Numbered from the stretch's first letter, positions 1 to 8,046 are shown. The stretch: DNA of 64,000 nt from Candidatus Pyrohabitans jungbluthii (GCA_002010065.2 MTMD02000005.1:22180-86179); one strand, 5' to 3'. Notes: a model not told the origin generated them from the sequence alone. Numbers and translations are program-made.

Positions 1-89
1 AGAAGGGCAGGTTCAGGGAGGAGACGACGCTTAAGCTTGAACTTCTTGAGAAGGTGTTGAGGTTGAAGGTAGACCAGGGCAACTCCTAA
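1..89 (+). CDS. C-terminal end of an unidentified protein, cut by the window start
   Basis: The third frame is open from the window edge to a TAA at 87-89 and encodes about 28 charged residues rich in Lys, Glu and Leu, probably helical. The other two forward frames stop earlier. Too little is visible to name a family. It is followed by about 110 bases without a gene before the next promoter. Confidence 0.45.
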   Translation, partial: KGRFREETTLKLELLEKVLRLKVDQGNS

Positions 90-201
90 TACGACTACAT
101 ATAAAGACATTTTGTTGGAGAGGGCAGAATGTTTTCTGCAGAGCCCGTTATACTCCCTCGGTGAACTCACTCAACCTCAGATTCGCAAACCCCAGGGCAA
201 C

Positions 202-209
202 ATATTTAT
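202..209 (+). promoter_or_regulatory. TATA box for the 579-residue radical SAM gene
   Basis: ATATTTAT is centred about 28 bp upstream of the ATG at 234, so transcription should start at or next to the start codon. No Shine-Dalgarno sequence precedes the ATG. This fits a leaderless archaeal mRNA. Confidence 0.55.
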
Positions 210-233
210 TCCCCCTCTGCATCTCTTTAAGCT

Positions 234-1973
234 ATGGCAGCGATGGAAGAGGACCACCTGGAGTTCCAGCTGAAACAGGTTAACCCTGAGGAGACGCTGG
301 AGGAGCAGTTTGTTAGAAACAAGCAGACCTACCTGTTCTACAAGTTAGCGTGGATACAGGAATTCTTTGATAAAAAGAAGCTCGCACAGGAGCTGGCTTT
401 TCTGGTTATGATGATATACATCTACGACTTTATAGACCGCCTTGGCATGCGCTTCGCTGATCGAATTCTCAACTTCCTGTCCTTTACAGGCTGGCCACTG
501 GACAAGTTCCGCTCCCTTATGGGACTCAACCTTGAAGCCAAGATAGCCATGGCTGTTGCGCTTGAGTATCCCGAGAAAACCCAGGAGGAGCAGGAGAAGA
601 TTGTAGAGCTGGTAACCACCGCCTACTCATGGCTCGGTTTGGCGAGGGAGCAGGAGTGGGACATTGCTCGCGTTGTAAAGCAGAAGCGATGGCTGTACTC
701 GCTTCTCAACTCAGAGCCGGAGCAGAAGCGCCGCGAGCTCATTGAGAAGCTGCGCGAGGAGGGAGGAAAGCGAGTAGAGCTCAACCTTGTGAACATCGGC
801 ATAGTGCCCACCGAGCTATGCCCCAACAGGTGCCGCTTCTGCTTGGCGGCGTGGAAGGCGAGTTGCGAGGAGAGGATAGGGCGAAGCATAAGCGAAGAGG
901 AGTTTGAGGTTATAGCGGACGAGGTTATAAACTTCGCCGACGAGCACTCGCTCATCGTTACGGTAACCGGCGGCGAGCCGTTCTTAGAGCTGGAACGTGT
1001 GCTCTACCTAGTGAAGCATGCACGCTCTCGCTTGGATATAACCACCAGCGCCTACTGGGCTCGCGATATTGGCAAAGCTAGGGAGATCTTGGCAAAGCTG
1101 CGCGATGCCGCGAAGGAAAACCGCAATGAGAACTTCAAGTTCACGTTGCAGGTTAGCCTGGACGCCTTCCATCAGGAGGTGTTCTTTGAGAAGGGCGAGT
1201 TTGTGCAGAACGTGCCCATAGAGTGCATAATTAACCTGCTGAAGCTGACGCAGGAGGAGTTCCCGGAGATTGAGGTGGTGCTTCTTACCAAGCTTACATC
1301 CTACGAGGATCCCCTTGCAAGGCTCATAAAGCTGCTGGAGAAGCAGGGGATGAAGGTCAAGCTTACGCGAAAGGTGACTCAGCCCGGGGTGACTGTGAGC
1401 CTCCTGGACGAGGAGCGCAATCTCGTAGCGAAGCCTGCGCTGCTCAAGGCTTACCTCGAGTTTGAGGGTACTGAGGGCAAGCCGGTGCTTATCTTCTACA
1501 CTGTCGTGGAGAGCATGGGCAAGGCCTCAGCGCTGGACGCCTTCGAGTTTCCTGGATTCAGAGAGCAGGTGCAGGAGCTTCTCAAGGGCAAGAGTGAGAT
1601 TAAGCTTCCGCTTATAGGCCTCGAGGTGAGCGACGACGGCAACGTTTACCCTGGGGCACATTCCCTCTACGCGTGGAGCGCTGGCAACCTCCTCGAAGAG
1701 GGATTAGAGGATATATATGAGCGCCTGAGCTATGACCCTCTCATAATCGCCCTCGCCGAAGCACCAGAGAAGATTTTCGCAATAGCAAAGGAGGTGGAGG
1801 GCGAACGTATTGACGTGATTGCCGTGAAGGAGTCCTCACCTTTAGCGGCGGCGTACAAGATTTTAGAAGCCCCCTGGATGCGCCTGTATATCACGCGACG
1901 CCTTCTCGGTGAGCCTCAGGATAAGGCACAGGAGGAGTACCAGAAATACAAGGAGGAGTACCGCCCAGAATAA
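234..1973 (+). CDS. Radical SAM protein with a long N-terminal helical domain
   Basis: A 579-residue protein. About 190 N-terminal residues are charged and helical with no family I recognise. The radical SAM core then begins with CPNRCRFC (Cys196, Cys200, Cys203, the CX3CX2C cluster that binds the 4Fe-4S and SAM), followed by a TVTGGEP motif near residue 245. The C-terminal part contains a SPASM-like VSDDGNVYPG stretch but lacks the auxiliary-cluster cysteines. Reaction and substrate are unknown. The start at 234 suits the TATA box 28 bp upstream; a second Met lies at codon 4. It sits just upstream of a Cys-peptide and SPASM radical SAM locus, but a 108-bp AT-rich gap and a new TATA box separate them, so a shared role is only inferred. 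Confidence 0.8.
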   Translation: MAAMEEDHLEFQLKQVNPEETLEEQFVRNKQTYLFYKLAWIQEFFDKKKLAQELAFLVMMIYIYDFIDRLGMRFADRILNFLSFTGWPLDKFRSLMGLNLEAKIAMAVALEYPEKTQEEQEKIVELVTTAYSWLGLAREQEWDIARVVKQKRWLYSLLNSEPEQKRRELIEKLREEGGKRVELNLVNIGIVPTELCPNRCRFCLAAWKASCEERIGRSISEEEFEVIADEVINFADEHSLIVTVTGGEPFLELERVLYLVKHARSRLDITTSAYWARDIGKAREILAKLRDAAKENRNENFKFTLQVSLDAFHQEVFFEKGEFVQNVPIECIINLLKLTQEEFPEIEVVLLTKLTSYEDPLARLIKLLEKQGMKVKLTRKVTQPGVTVSLLDEERNLVAKPALLKAYLEFEGTEGKPVLIFYTVVESMGKASALDAFEFPGFREQVQELLKGKSEIKLPLIGLEVSDDGNVYPGAHSLYAWSAGNLLEEGLEDIYERLSYDPLIIALAEAPEKIFAIAKEVEGERIDVIAVKESSPLAAAYKILEAPWMRLYITRRLLGEPQDKAQEEYQKYKEEYRPE

Positions 1974-2039
1974 TAAAATTATTCTATTTTGTATTACTAT
2001 TTCCTAAATTTCCCCATTTCAATACGTAATGGCACAAAG

Positions 2040-2049
2040 TTATAAATAT
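2040..2049 (+). promoter_or_regulatory. Strong TATA box for the Cys-peptide gene
   Basis: TTATAAATAT lies 33-42 bp before the ATG at 2082, placing the transcript start near 2070. The short leader carries AGGGTGATT, a good Shine-Dalgarno sequence, 2071-2079. The preceding 60 bases are AT-rich. Confidence 0.6.
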
Positions 2050-2081
2050 CCCACAGAATCAAAAATAGTCAGGGTGATTAA

Positions 2082-2150
2082 ATGAAAATCGTGAAGAAGG
2101 AGAAGAAAGTCGCATATGCGACCTGCAAGTGTCACAAGAGCTGCATGTAG
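2082..2150 (+). CDS. 22-residue Cys-rich peptide, candidate RiPP precursor
   Basis: ATG to TAG encodes a basic 13-residue head (MKIVKKEKKVAYA) and a compact tail, TCKCHKSCM, with three cysteines (CXCX3C). It has its own TATA box (2040-2049) and Shine-Dalgarno (AGGGTG), and a T-rich terminator directly after the stop. The layout of a short leader with a Cys core, close to a radical SAM enzyme having a PqqD-like domain and a SPASM domain, is that of ribosomally made, post-translationally modified peptides such as sactipeptides and SCIFF. That parallel is established for families; the assignment here is inference. It could instead be a small metal-binding peptide. Confidence 0.6.
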   Translation: MKIVKKEKKVAYATCKCHKSCM

Positions 2151-2151
2151 C

Positions 2152-2169
2152 TCTTTTTCTTTTATTTTT
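2152..2169 (+). terminator. T-rich terminator after the Cys-peptide gene
   Basis: Directly after the TAG come runs T5, T4 and T5 within 18 bases, typical of archaeal intrinsic termination. It would let the peptide be made in excess over the downstream enzyme genes by partial read-through. Confidence 0.45.
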
Positions 2170-2180
2170 GAGGTGATGGC

Positions 2181-2321
2181 ATGGACTTAACCGAAGAGAT
2201 TCGAGCGAGAGTGTGCAAGCGCTGCGACTTCTACAAAGAGGGTGAAACTCTAGAGTGCGCCGCCTTTAAGACGGCAAAGCGCTTGGTTGAGCAGGGCAGG
2301 ATTAGTTTGGACGAGATATAA
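2181..2321 (+). CDS. 46-residue Cys-containing small protein
   Basis: The ATG at 2181 is preceded by GAGGTGAT at good spacing and the frame ends at TAA 2319-2321. The product carries VCKRCDFY and LECAAF, so CXXC plus a third cysteine, then a Lys/Arg helix and an acidic end. It is the shape of a small zinc or Fe-S knuckle, not of a signal peptide. It stops 13 bp before the start of the SPASM radical SAM gene and probably shares its transcript. It could be a second substrate, a carrier or chaperone for the peptide, or an unrelated small metalloprotein. I do not recognise a family. Confidence 0.6.
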   Translation: MDLTEEIRARVCKRCDFYKEGETLECAAFKTAKRLVEQGRISLDEI

Positions 2322-2334
2322 ACTGCGCATTGCC

Positions 2335-3516
2335 ATGTACCCCAGACTTAAGAACTGTGTGCTTCGCGCAGGCGAGGGCTATTTTCTTTACAACTACGTT
2401 GAGGATGAGGTTTACGAGCTTGACCTCGAAGCGATGGAGCTGCTGCGCCGCTTCACAGGGAAAAACAGCCTCGAAGCTCTTGCCCGTGAATTTGGAGAGA
2501 AAGAGGTAAGGGAGGCGGTGGAGTACCTTCTGAGCGAGGGGTGCCTCGTTGATGAGCGTTGCGAGGATGCGCCGCAAAGCTTCGCCGTCGAGGGCTTTAC
2601 ACCATCGCTGCGCTACCTCCAGCTTCACATCACAGAGCGGTGCAACTTAGCATGCAGGCACTGCTACCTGGGCGAGAAGTCGCAGGTTGATCTGCCCAAG
2701 GAGCTGGCGTTTAAGGCTGTGGAGGAGTTCTCCAGCTTTGGATGGAAGCTTTTAATCACAGGGGGCGAGCCCCTGCTTTCCCCATACTTCTGGAAGCTGG
2801 CAAGCTTCGCTTCTCGCCAAGGGGTACGCGTGGTGGTGCTCACCAACGGCACGCTTGTCAGCGAAGCTACGGCGAAGAAGCTGGCTGAGCATGTGCATGA
2901 GGTGCAGATTAGTTTAGACGGCATTAAGCGTGGGCATGAAGTGCTACGTGGAGAGGGAAGTTTCGCCAAAGCTGTGCGCGGAATAAGGGCGGCGAGCAAA
3001 TATATGAGGGTGAGTGTTGCTACCATGATTCACCGGGAGAATCTAAAAGAATTCCCGCAGCTTGAGAAGCTTGTTAAAAGCCTGGGTGTAGAGGAGTGGA
3101 GCCTGGATGTACCCTCGCCGAAGGGGAGTCTGCTGGAAAATACAGAGCTTCTTCCACCCCGCGAAGAGGCGGCGCGGATATACTCGAGGTACGGCTTCTC
3201 CTCAGGCGTGCATGAGGGCAGCGCCGACTATGCGTGCGGCGCTCATCTGTGTTCAGTCAATGTCAAGGGCGAGGTGACGAAGTGCGGATTCTTTGAGCGC
3301 GGAGTGGGCAACCTTGCAGAAATTTCACTTAAGGAGGGCTGGGAGAGGATAGTTGAGAACTACCTGCCAAAGCTGAGCGAACTCGCTTGTGCAGGTTGCA
3401 AATACCTCAGCGCCTGCAGGGGCGGGTGCAGATTCAGGGCGCTAAGCGAGGGAGACTTTTGGGGCAAAGATAGCTTTCTATGCCTTCTCCACTCAAAGAT
3501 GCACAGTCTTCAGTGA
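2335..3516 (+). CDS. PqqD-like/radical SAM/SPASM peptide-modifying enzyme
   Basis: A 393-residue enzyme. Residues 1-80 resemble the PqqD-like peptide-recognition fold (a short beta region, then helices around LEAMELLRRF and AVEYLLSEG). The radical SAM core starts with ERCNLACRHC (Cys103, Cys107, Cys110) and has ITGGEPLL near residue 142. The C-terminus has a full SPASM pattern: a Cys pair around VKGEVTKCG, then CAGCKYLSACRGGC (CX2CX5CX3C) and a final Cys in FLCLLH, enough for auxiliary 4Fe-4S clusters. Enzymes of this build crosslink or modify small peptides. I chose ATG 2335: the frame also opens upstream at TTG 2287, but that would lie inside the 46-residue gene. Its stop overlaps the convergent CpXC gene by 7 bp. 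Substrate is inferred to be the Cys peptide at 2082. Confidence 0.85.
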   Translation: MYPRLKNCVLRAGEGYFLYNYVEDEVYELDLEAMELLRRFTGKNSLEALAREFGEKEVREAVEYLLSEGCLVDERCEDAPQSFAVEGFTPSLRYLQLHITERCNLACRHCYLGEKSQVDLPKELAFKAVEEFSSFGWKLLITGGEPLLSPYFWKLASFASRQGVRVVVLTNGTLVSEATAKKLAEHVHEVQISLDGIKRGHEVLRGEGSFAKAVRGIRAASKYMRVSVATMIHRENLKEFPQLEKLVKSLGVEEWSLDVPSPKGSLLENTELLPPREEAARIYSRYGFSSGVHEGSADYACGAHLCSVNVKGEVTKCGFFERGVGNLAEISLKEGWERIVENYLPKLSELACAGCKYLSACRGGCRFRALSEGDFWGKDSFLCLLHSKMHSLQ

Positions 3517-3890
3517 CCCCTCATAGCCACTGCTTTCTTAAACTCTTCCCAGCCTATGGCAACATCTAACGTATACCCCTCCCCTGCCATTGCCTTCATC
3601 ATGTTCATAACCTTCTCTCTGAGTTTTTCCTTCCCAAGCTCTTCCACCTCCTCATGCTCCTCCGGGAAGTAGTAAACCATGAGCCTCTCCCCCATGTCGT
3701 GGTAAAGCAGGGGAATTTCATAGCGATTGAGCTTTCCGCACCTCTCACAGGCAGCGATATTGAGTTCCTGTTTGAAGAGTTTACCCTTCAGCTCCGGGTC
3801 GAGGGTGACATTTACGCTGTGGTAAAGCGCAGCCTCAACCTCGCTCCCGCACCACCCGCATTTCAGTTTGTAAACCCCAACCTGAGTCAT
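3510..3890 (-). CDS. CpXC-domain zinc protein
   Basis: A 126-residue protein with two Cys pairs, LKCGWCG and AACERCG, separated by a beta-rich stretch, and a NVTLDPELK segment and PLLYHDMG segment typical of the CpXC family. The cysteines probably bind zinc. Function of the family is not known. The ATG is preceded by a GGGAGG-type site and a TATA box at 3928-3937. It converges on the SPASM radical SAM gene with a 7-bp overlap of the ends. The link with that locus is positional only. Confidence 0.7.
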   Translation of the reverse strand: MTQVGVYKLKCGWCGSEVEAALYHSVNVTLDPELKGKLFKQELNIAACERCGKLNRYEIPLLYHDMGERLMVYYFPEEHEEVEELGKEKLREKVMNMMKAMAGEGYTLDVAIGWEEFKKAVAMRGH

Positions 3891-3927
3891 ATCTCAGCCT
3901 CCCATAGCTATATGTTATTGGTGCTTG

Positions 3928-3937
3928 CTTATATAAA
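3928..3937 (-). promoter_or_regulatory. TATA box for the CpXC gene
   Basis: Read on the minus strand, TTTATATAAG lies about 40-48 bp upstream of the ATG at 3890, with a purine-rich ribosome site between them. Confidence 0.5.
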
Positions 3938-3998
3938 ATTTTAAAAGGAGTCCATCACAACAACTGGCCCTTAAAAGGCATGAGAAAAACAAAGAGGA

Positions 3999-5618
3999 TT
4001 AAAACTCCGGCATTGACGGCATCTCTGATTTCTCACCTTCCTTCTCCTTCTCAAGCTTGCTTGCAGCGATTATGTCGTCTATTCGCAGTATCATCACCGC
4101 GACCTCGCTCGCTGATGAGATCGCCTGCGTTTTGACGCACACCGGCGTTATAAGCCCTGCCTCGAAAGTGTCCTTGAGCTCGCCAGTGGTTACGTCGTAG
4201 CCGTAGTCAGGGCCCTTCTCGTGGGCTTTTCTCAGTTCTACCAGCACGTCGATGGGGTCAAGGCCGGCGTTCTCCGCCAGAGCGCGGGGTATTGCTTCAA
4301 TGGCGTCCGCAAACGCTTCTATTGCAAGCTGCTCGCGCCCGCCCACTGTAACAGCGTAATCCCTCAGCCTGAGTGCCACCTCCACCTCGGGTGCACCTGC
4401 TCCAGCTACAACTTTGCCTGCGCGTATCGCCGCGGCTACAACGCCTATCGCATCCTCAATGGCGCGCTCCGCCTCGTTCACGACGTGCTCAGTACCGCCT
4501 CGCACAAGTATTGTAACCGCCTTTGGATCCTTGCAGTCCCGCACGAATACCATCTCATCGTCGCCTATCTTAACTTCCTCTACCACACCTGCGTAGCCTA
4601 AATCAGCACTGCTCAAGTCCTCAAGGCTTGAGACTATCTTCGCTCCCGTGGCCTTAGCCAGCTTCTTCATATCGCTCTCCTTAACCCTGCGCACAGCAAA
4701 AATGCCCTCCTTGGCAAGGAAGTGCTGGGCTAGGTCGTCTATACCCTTCTGGCACAGCACAACATTAGCTCCGCTCGCTTTAATCTTCTCCACCATGCTG
4801 CGGAGCATGCGCTCCTCTTCGTCCATAAACGCCTGAAGCTGGTCGGGAGCGGTTATGTTGATTTTCGCATCCACCTCCGTCTTCTTAACTTCCAGCGCAG
4901 ACTTTATCAGTGCAATCTTAGCCTCCTTCACCGAGCGGGGCATTCCAGCATGCACCTTCTCCTTGTCCAGAACAATGCCATTCACCAGCTGGGTATCCTC
5001 TATACCACCGCCCGCCTTCTTCTCTATCTTTATTAAATCCCTGTCAACTACGCTATCCTCGCGCACCTTCTGCACAGCTTCTACGACTATGCTTGCAAGG
5101 TGCTCCTTCGCCTTCTCTGCCCCCTTGCCAGTCATCGCCATTATAGCAACCTTCTTCAGCATTTCCGCGTCGTCGGGAGAAATCTCGTGTGCCATTTCAT
5201 TGAGAATCTCCCTCGCCTTTTCAGCGGCCATGCGGTAACCCCTTGCAATAAGCGTCGCATGAACTTCCTGGTCAAGGAGCTCTTCTGCACGTTTTAGAAG
5301 TTCGCCCGCAAGCACCACCGCGGTGGTTGTGCCGTCGCCAACCTCGCTCTCCTGGGTTTTGGCGATCTCCACTATCATCTTGCCCACAGGGTGCTCTATG
5401 TCCATCTCTTTGAGTATCGTCACGCCGTCGTTGGTTATTGTGACATCGCCTAGGCTATCGACGAGCATCTTGTCCATTCCTCTCGGCCCGAGGGTGGTTC
5501 TCAGTGTCTCAGCTATTATCCTCGCTACCATTATGTTTGTGCGCCTCGCTTCACTACCACGGGTACGCTGCGTACCCTCCTTGAGTATCAGTACAGGCTG
5601 CCCTCCCATTGTTGCCAT
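3999..5618 (-). CDS. thsA: Thermosome (group II chaperonin) subunit
   Basis: ATP-driven protein-folding chaperonin that forms double rings in the cytoplasm. Seen: [12 protein letters not shown] and [10 protein letters not shown] (apical/equatorial nucleotide site), [16 protein letters not shown] (ATP binding), and [16 protein letters not shown] near the C-terminus. The C-terminal tail is short and acidic, without the Gly-Met repeat seen in some thermosomes. The frame opens at 5642, but I prefer ATG 5618: GGAGGTG at 5634-5628 gives a clear ribosome site 9 bases ahead and the product then begins [10 protein letters not shown] as in relatives (539 residues). Upstream is AT-rich and probably holds the promoter. 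One chaperonin gene is visible here; others may lie elsewhere. Confidence 0.95.
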   Translation of the reverse strand: MATMGGQPVLILKEGTQRTRGSEARRTNIMVARIIAETLRTTLGPRGMDKMLVDSLGDVTITNDGVTILKEMDIEHPVGKMIVEIAKTQESEVGDGTTTAVVLAGELLKRAEELLDQEVHATLIARGYRMAAEKAREILNEMAHEISPDDAEMLKKVAIMAMTGKGAEKAKEHLASIVVEAVQKVREDSVVDRDLIKIEKKAGGGIEDTQLVNGIVLDKEKVHAGMPRSVKEAKIALIKSALEVKKTEVDAKINITAPDQLQAFMDEEERMLRSMVEKIKASGANVVLCQKGIDDLAQHFLAKEGIFAVRRVKESDMKKLAKATGAKIVSSLEDLSSADLGYAGVVEEVKIGDDEMVFVRDCKDPKAVTILVRGGTEHVVNEAERAIEDAIGVVAAAIRAGKVVAGAGAPEVEVALRLRDYAVTVGGREQLAIEAFADAIEAIPRALAENAGLDPIDVLVELRKAHEKGPDYGYDVTTGELKDTFEAGLITPVCVKTQAISSASEVAVMILRIDDIIAASKLEKEKEGEKSEMPSMPEF

Positions 5619-5717
5619 CACATCAAACACCTCCATCTCCATTATAATAAATAATGGTTAGAAAAATATTAACGGGGTGGTTTTTATTTTTTGCGCTCCC
5701 CTCGCAAGGTTATTCCT

Positions 5718-6914
5718 TCAAACCTTTATTTTTTCATACTTTAGGAGGTAGGCGAGGATGAGCCCTATGATGAATGCCCATGCTAAGTTGCTCATAAGCG
5801 TAATACCCAGCATCACCAGGGGCACGTAGAACTCCCTCTTTCCTTTTAAGTCCTTTATCATCGTCATAAGCTCTGCGCCTGCGATGAAAAGGAGCACGCC
5901 TAAGATTGAGAAGGGCAGAAGCTTTATTATCTCTATTGAGCTTTCTCCGAAGAGTATAGCAACGCCAAGGAAGAAGCTTCCTATTATTATGTTGTTCCCC
6001 GCGGTGCGTGCCCCGAAGCGGTAGTGCGCGGCTAAGCCACCTGCGCCATGGCACATGGGCATGCCCTTTAACAGGAAGGAGCCGATGTTTGCTAACCCCT
6101 GACTTATGGAGAGAGCCCTGTAGGTTACTCTGTTTGCCCTACCGCCGAAGTAGCTCTTCGCCAGGTCGTGCTGGGCGATTACCGCATTGCCGAGGGTCAT
6201 GGGAATCTGGGGGAGCACCAGAAGGAAGAAGGCGGTAACAAAATCGTCAACGCTCGGCATGCCCTCGAGAAAAATTGGCCTGGGGAGGTGCACGCCGAGA
6301 GCCACGTGGGGGGTTTCAAAGGCCAAGCCTACCAGGAAACCCCCAATCACTATTATAAGAGCAGCCGGCGCACGTCTGTTCTCAAGGAGGAGGTATGCCA
6401 CCGCTAAGCTTGCCACCCCCAGCAGGAAGTAGACGCTTACATCGCCTATACCAAGCTCAGCTAGCTTAAACTGGTAGCTTGGAACAACCTCTGAGCTTGG
6501 GGGCGCCTTTATGAATTCCAGGCCACGGATAAGTAGCAGCGTGCCCACGCTGAGCTGCACCCCTCTGACGACGGTCTTGGGAACATACCGGCTGAGTTCT
6601 ATTAAACCCGTGGCTCCGAGAAACAGCAAGATAGCACCCACGAGGAGGGCGGCGGCGTAGATTATGTTAGGAGTTATCATGGCATAGTTTGCTATTGCGT
6701 AGGCGCCGATAACCTTCATGGGCTGCACCGGCGTAGGCACGCGGTAGTAGGCTCCAGCGAGGATGTAAAAAAGCCCCACCATGAAGAACAGGCCTACAGC
6801 GCTCACGCCATTGAGAAGGATCATTCCCAGGGCGAGAGGTAGAAGCGTGCCTAGGTCGCCAAGTGAACCTGCAGCTTCCATCCTGTCAAACCTGTAATGC
6901 TTGCCTATCTGCAT
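5718..6914 (-). CDS. MOT1-type molybdate/sulfate permease
   Basis: A 398-residue integral membrane protein of the SulP-related MOT1 group. Diagnostic motifs are AGSLGDLGTLLPLALG near the N-terminus and VPTPVQPMKVIGA, both conserved in MOT1 molybdate transporters; about ten hydrophobic segments follow, with a second conserved block at PQIPMTLGNAVIA and MCHGAGGLAAHY. It would import molybdate or a related oxyanion. It lies next to Tfx and the TupABC genes, which strengthens a metal-oxyanion role over sulfate. AT-rich DNA directly upstream of the ATG (TTATAACTTT about 6935) can serve as the promoter of a leaderless mRNA. Confidence 0.85.
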   Translation of the reverse strand: MQIGKHYRFDRMEAAGSLGDLGTLLPLALGMILLNGVSAVGLFFMVGLFYILAGAYYRVPTPVQPMKVIGAYAIANYAMITPNIIYAAALLVGAILLFLGATGLIELSRYVPKTVVRGVQLSVGTLLLIRGLEFIKAPPSSEVVPSYQFKLAELGIGDVSVYFLLGVASLAVAYLLLENRRAPAALIIVIGGFLVGLAFETPHVALGVHLPRPIFLEGMPSVDDFVTAFFLLVLPQIPMTLGNAVIAQHDLAKSYFGGRANRVTYRALSISQGLANIGSFLLKGMPMCHGAGGLAAHYRFGARTAGNNIIIGSFFLGVAILFGESSIEIIKLLPFSILGVLLFIAGAELMTMIKDLKGKREFYVPLVMLGITLMSNLAWAFIIGLILAYLLKYEKIKV

Positions 6915-7028
6915 CTTAAGAATAAAAAGTTATAACAATAAAAAATTAATTTATTATATTTAAAATCAATTATCCTTGATATTTCGATTATTTAAGTGCC
7001 CAGCGTTTCAAAATCTGCTCAGAGGTAT

Positions 7029-7355
7029 TTACAATTTGAGCTTTTTCAGGACATTCTCAATTTCCCCATATGTGGCGTCGCCCTGAATGGCAACCTCCCG
7101 CCCTACTATCAGTGCCGGAAGCTGCTCAACACCGAGCTTTTCAGCCCTGCGCAGGTTGCGAGGAAAGTGGTATACTATAAGTTTGTTGCCATGCAGGTCT
7201 TCGAAAACGCTCATGGTGTTTACCCACTTTCGTCCAGTCTTTTCTTCCAGCGCCTGCATCAACGCCTTCTCAAACTCCTCACTCTCATTTGGAAATTCAA
7301 CGCCACAGCAGCCATCTGGCACAGGCAGGGATTTTCTGAGGAACTCTATTATCAT
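7029..7355 (-). CDS. Small thioredoxin-fold protein
   Basis: A 108-residue protein with a thioredoxin/glutaredoxin-like pattern: N-terminal beta-strand, a GCCGVEF double cysteine at residues 16-17, and QLPALIVGREVAIQGD, which matches the cis-Pro strand-turn of the fold (Pro in LPAL). The vicinal cysteines differ from the usual CXXC. It starts 7 bases after the Tfx stop codon, with a GGAGTGA ribosome site inside the end of tfx, so the two are cotranscribed. A redox or thiol-transfer role is inferred; partner unknown. Confidence 0.6.
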   Translation of the reverse strand: MIIEFLRKSLPVPDGCCGVEFPNESEEFEKALMQALEEKTGRKWVNTMSVFEDLHGNKLIVYHFPRNLRRAEKLGVEQLPALIVGREVAIQGDATYGEIENVLKKLKL

Positions 7356-7362
7356 ATCTATC

Positions 7363-7800
7363 TCACTCCACTATGACTCTCCCACTTCTCAGAATGCTGA
7401 CCCCTATTTTACCAACGATGCGATTTCCCTGAATCCTGCTTCCCGCGTGCCTGCGCAACATGCCTATAAGCGAGGTCTTGTTGTGCACCACCTTTATGCC
7501 ATGGCGGTCTGCGATGCGGAGAATCTTCTCAGGCGCGGTGAAAAGCTCTTCGCCCTCCTCCAGGAGCACCCTCACCGGCGAGAGCCTTTCAAAGGCAATG
7601 ATGGTGCGCCTCGCCTTCTCCACATTCTCCCTGGCGCGCTTCTCGAGTATTGCCACGTTCTCCCGCGTTGTTCCCAGAAGCTCTGCAATCTCGCGCTGCT
7701 TGTAACCTTTAGCGCGCAGCTCCAGGATTTTAAGCTGCTTCTCCGTCAGGAAGCCGTTGTAGCGGGTCAAGCTACCACCTGCCGTTAAATCTGTGAGCAT
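7363..7800 (-). CDS. tfx: Tfx-family DNA-binding regulator
   Basis: A 145-residue protein. Residues about 17-70 are the Tfx/LuxR-like helix-turn-helix (FLTEKQLKILELRAKGY, then REIAELLGTTRENVAILEK and RARENVEKAR), followed by the family's C-terminal domain. In Methanothermobacter, Tfx binds the promoter of a molybdenum enzyme operon; here the gene lies between a MOT1 permease and a TupABC transporter, so a Mo/W-responsive role is a good inference. A TATA box (ATATTTATTT, about 7812-7803) directly abuts the ATG at 7800, which would put the transcript start inside the frame. The true start may therefore be TTG 7770, preceded by AGGTGGT. A GTAA/TTAC inverted motif at 7801-7822 overlaps this promoter. 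Confidence 0.8.
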   Translation of the reverse strand: MLTDLTAGGSLTRYNGFLTEKQLKILELRAKGYKQREIAELLGTTRENVAILEKRARENVEKARRTIIAFERLSPVRVLLEEGEELFTAPEKILRIADRHGIKVVHNKTSLIGMLRRHAGSRIQGNRIVGKIGVSILRSGRVIVE

Positions 7801-7822
7801 GTAAATAAATATTTCCGCTTAC
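7801..7822. promoter_or_regulatory. Candidate operator over the tfx promoter
   Basis: GTAA at 7801 and TTAC ending at 7822 form an inverted pair around the tfx TATA box. A similar but tighter pair stands at 7955-7972 before tupA. Binding by Tfx itself is inferred. Confidence 0.3.
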
Positions 7823-7954
7823 ATCTCCGGTGCAGCATCGCTCTCTGCCCATCTTTTTTTCTGAAAGAGTAAACAGATTATATTACGTCCAACCAAATAT
7901 TTAAGTGGTGGAGGGTCAAGCTGATAGATAAAGTATATGGATTTATGAGTATAC

Positions 7955-7972
7955 GTAAACATTTTTGCTTAC
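7955..7972. promoter_or_regulatory. Inverted repeat upstream of tupA
   Basis: GTAAACATTTTTGCTTAC is an imperfect palindrome (GTAAxCA..TGxTTAC) ending about 24 bp before the tupA TATA box, the position expected for an archaeal activator. Flanks read CGTAAAC and GCTTACAA, close to the motif beside tfx. Confidence 0.35.
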
Positions 7973-7994
7973 AATTCCAAAATATTTGCACAAC

Positions 7995-8004
7995 TTTTAT
8001 ATAA
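7995..8004 (+). promoter_or_regulatory. TATA box of the tupABC operon
   Basis: TTTTATATAA lies about 43-52 bp upstream of the ATG at 8047. The leader ends with CAGGAGGTG, a strong ribosome site 5-12 bases before the start. Confidence 0.6.
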
Positions 8005-8046
8005 TGGGTTATCTTTCTACGTTACAAAATTTTCAGGAGGTGTAGT

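Noticed and set aside
7087-7788. Long plus-strand frame (233 residues) opposite tfx and the thioredoxin-like gene
   Set aside because: It spans two recognisable minus-strand genes and the product has no sensible composition or family; a shadow frame.
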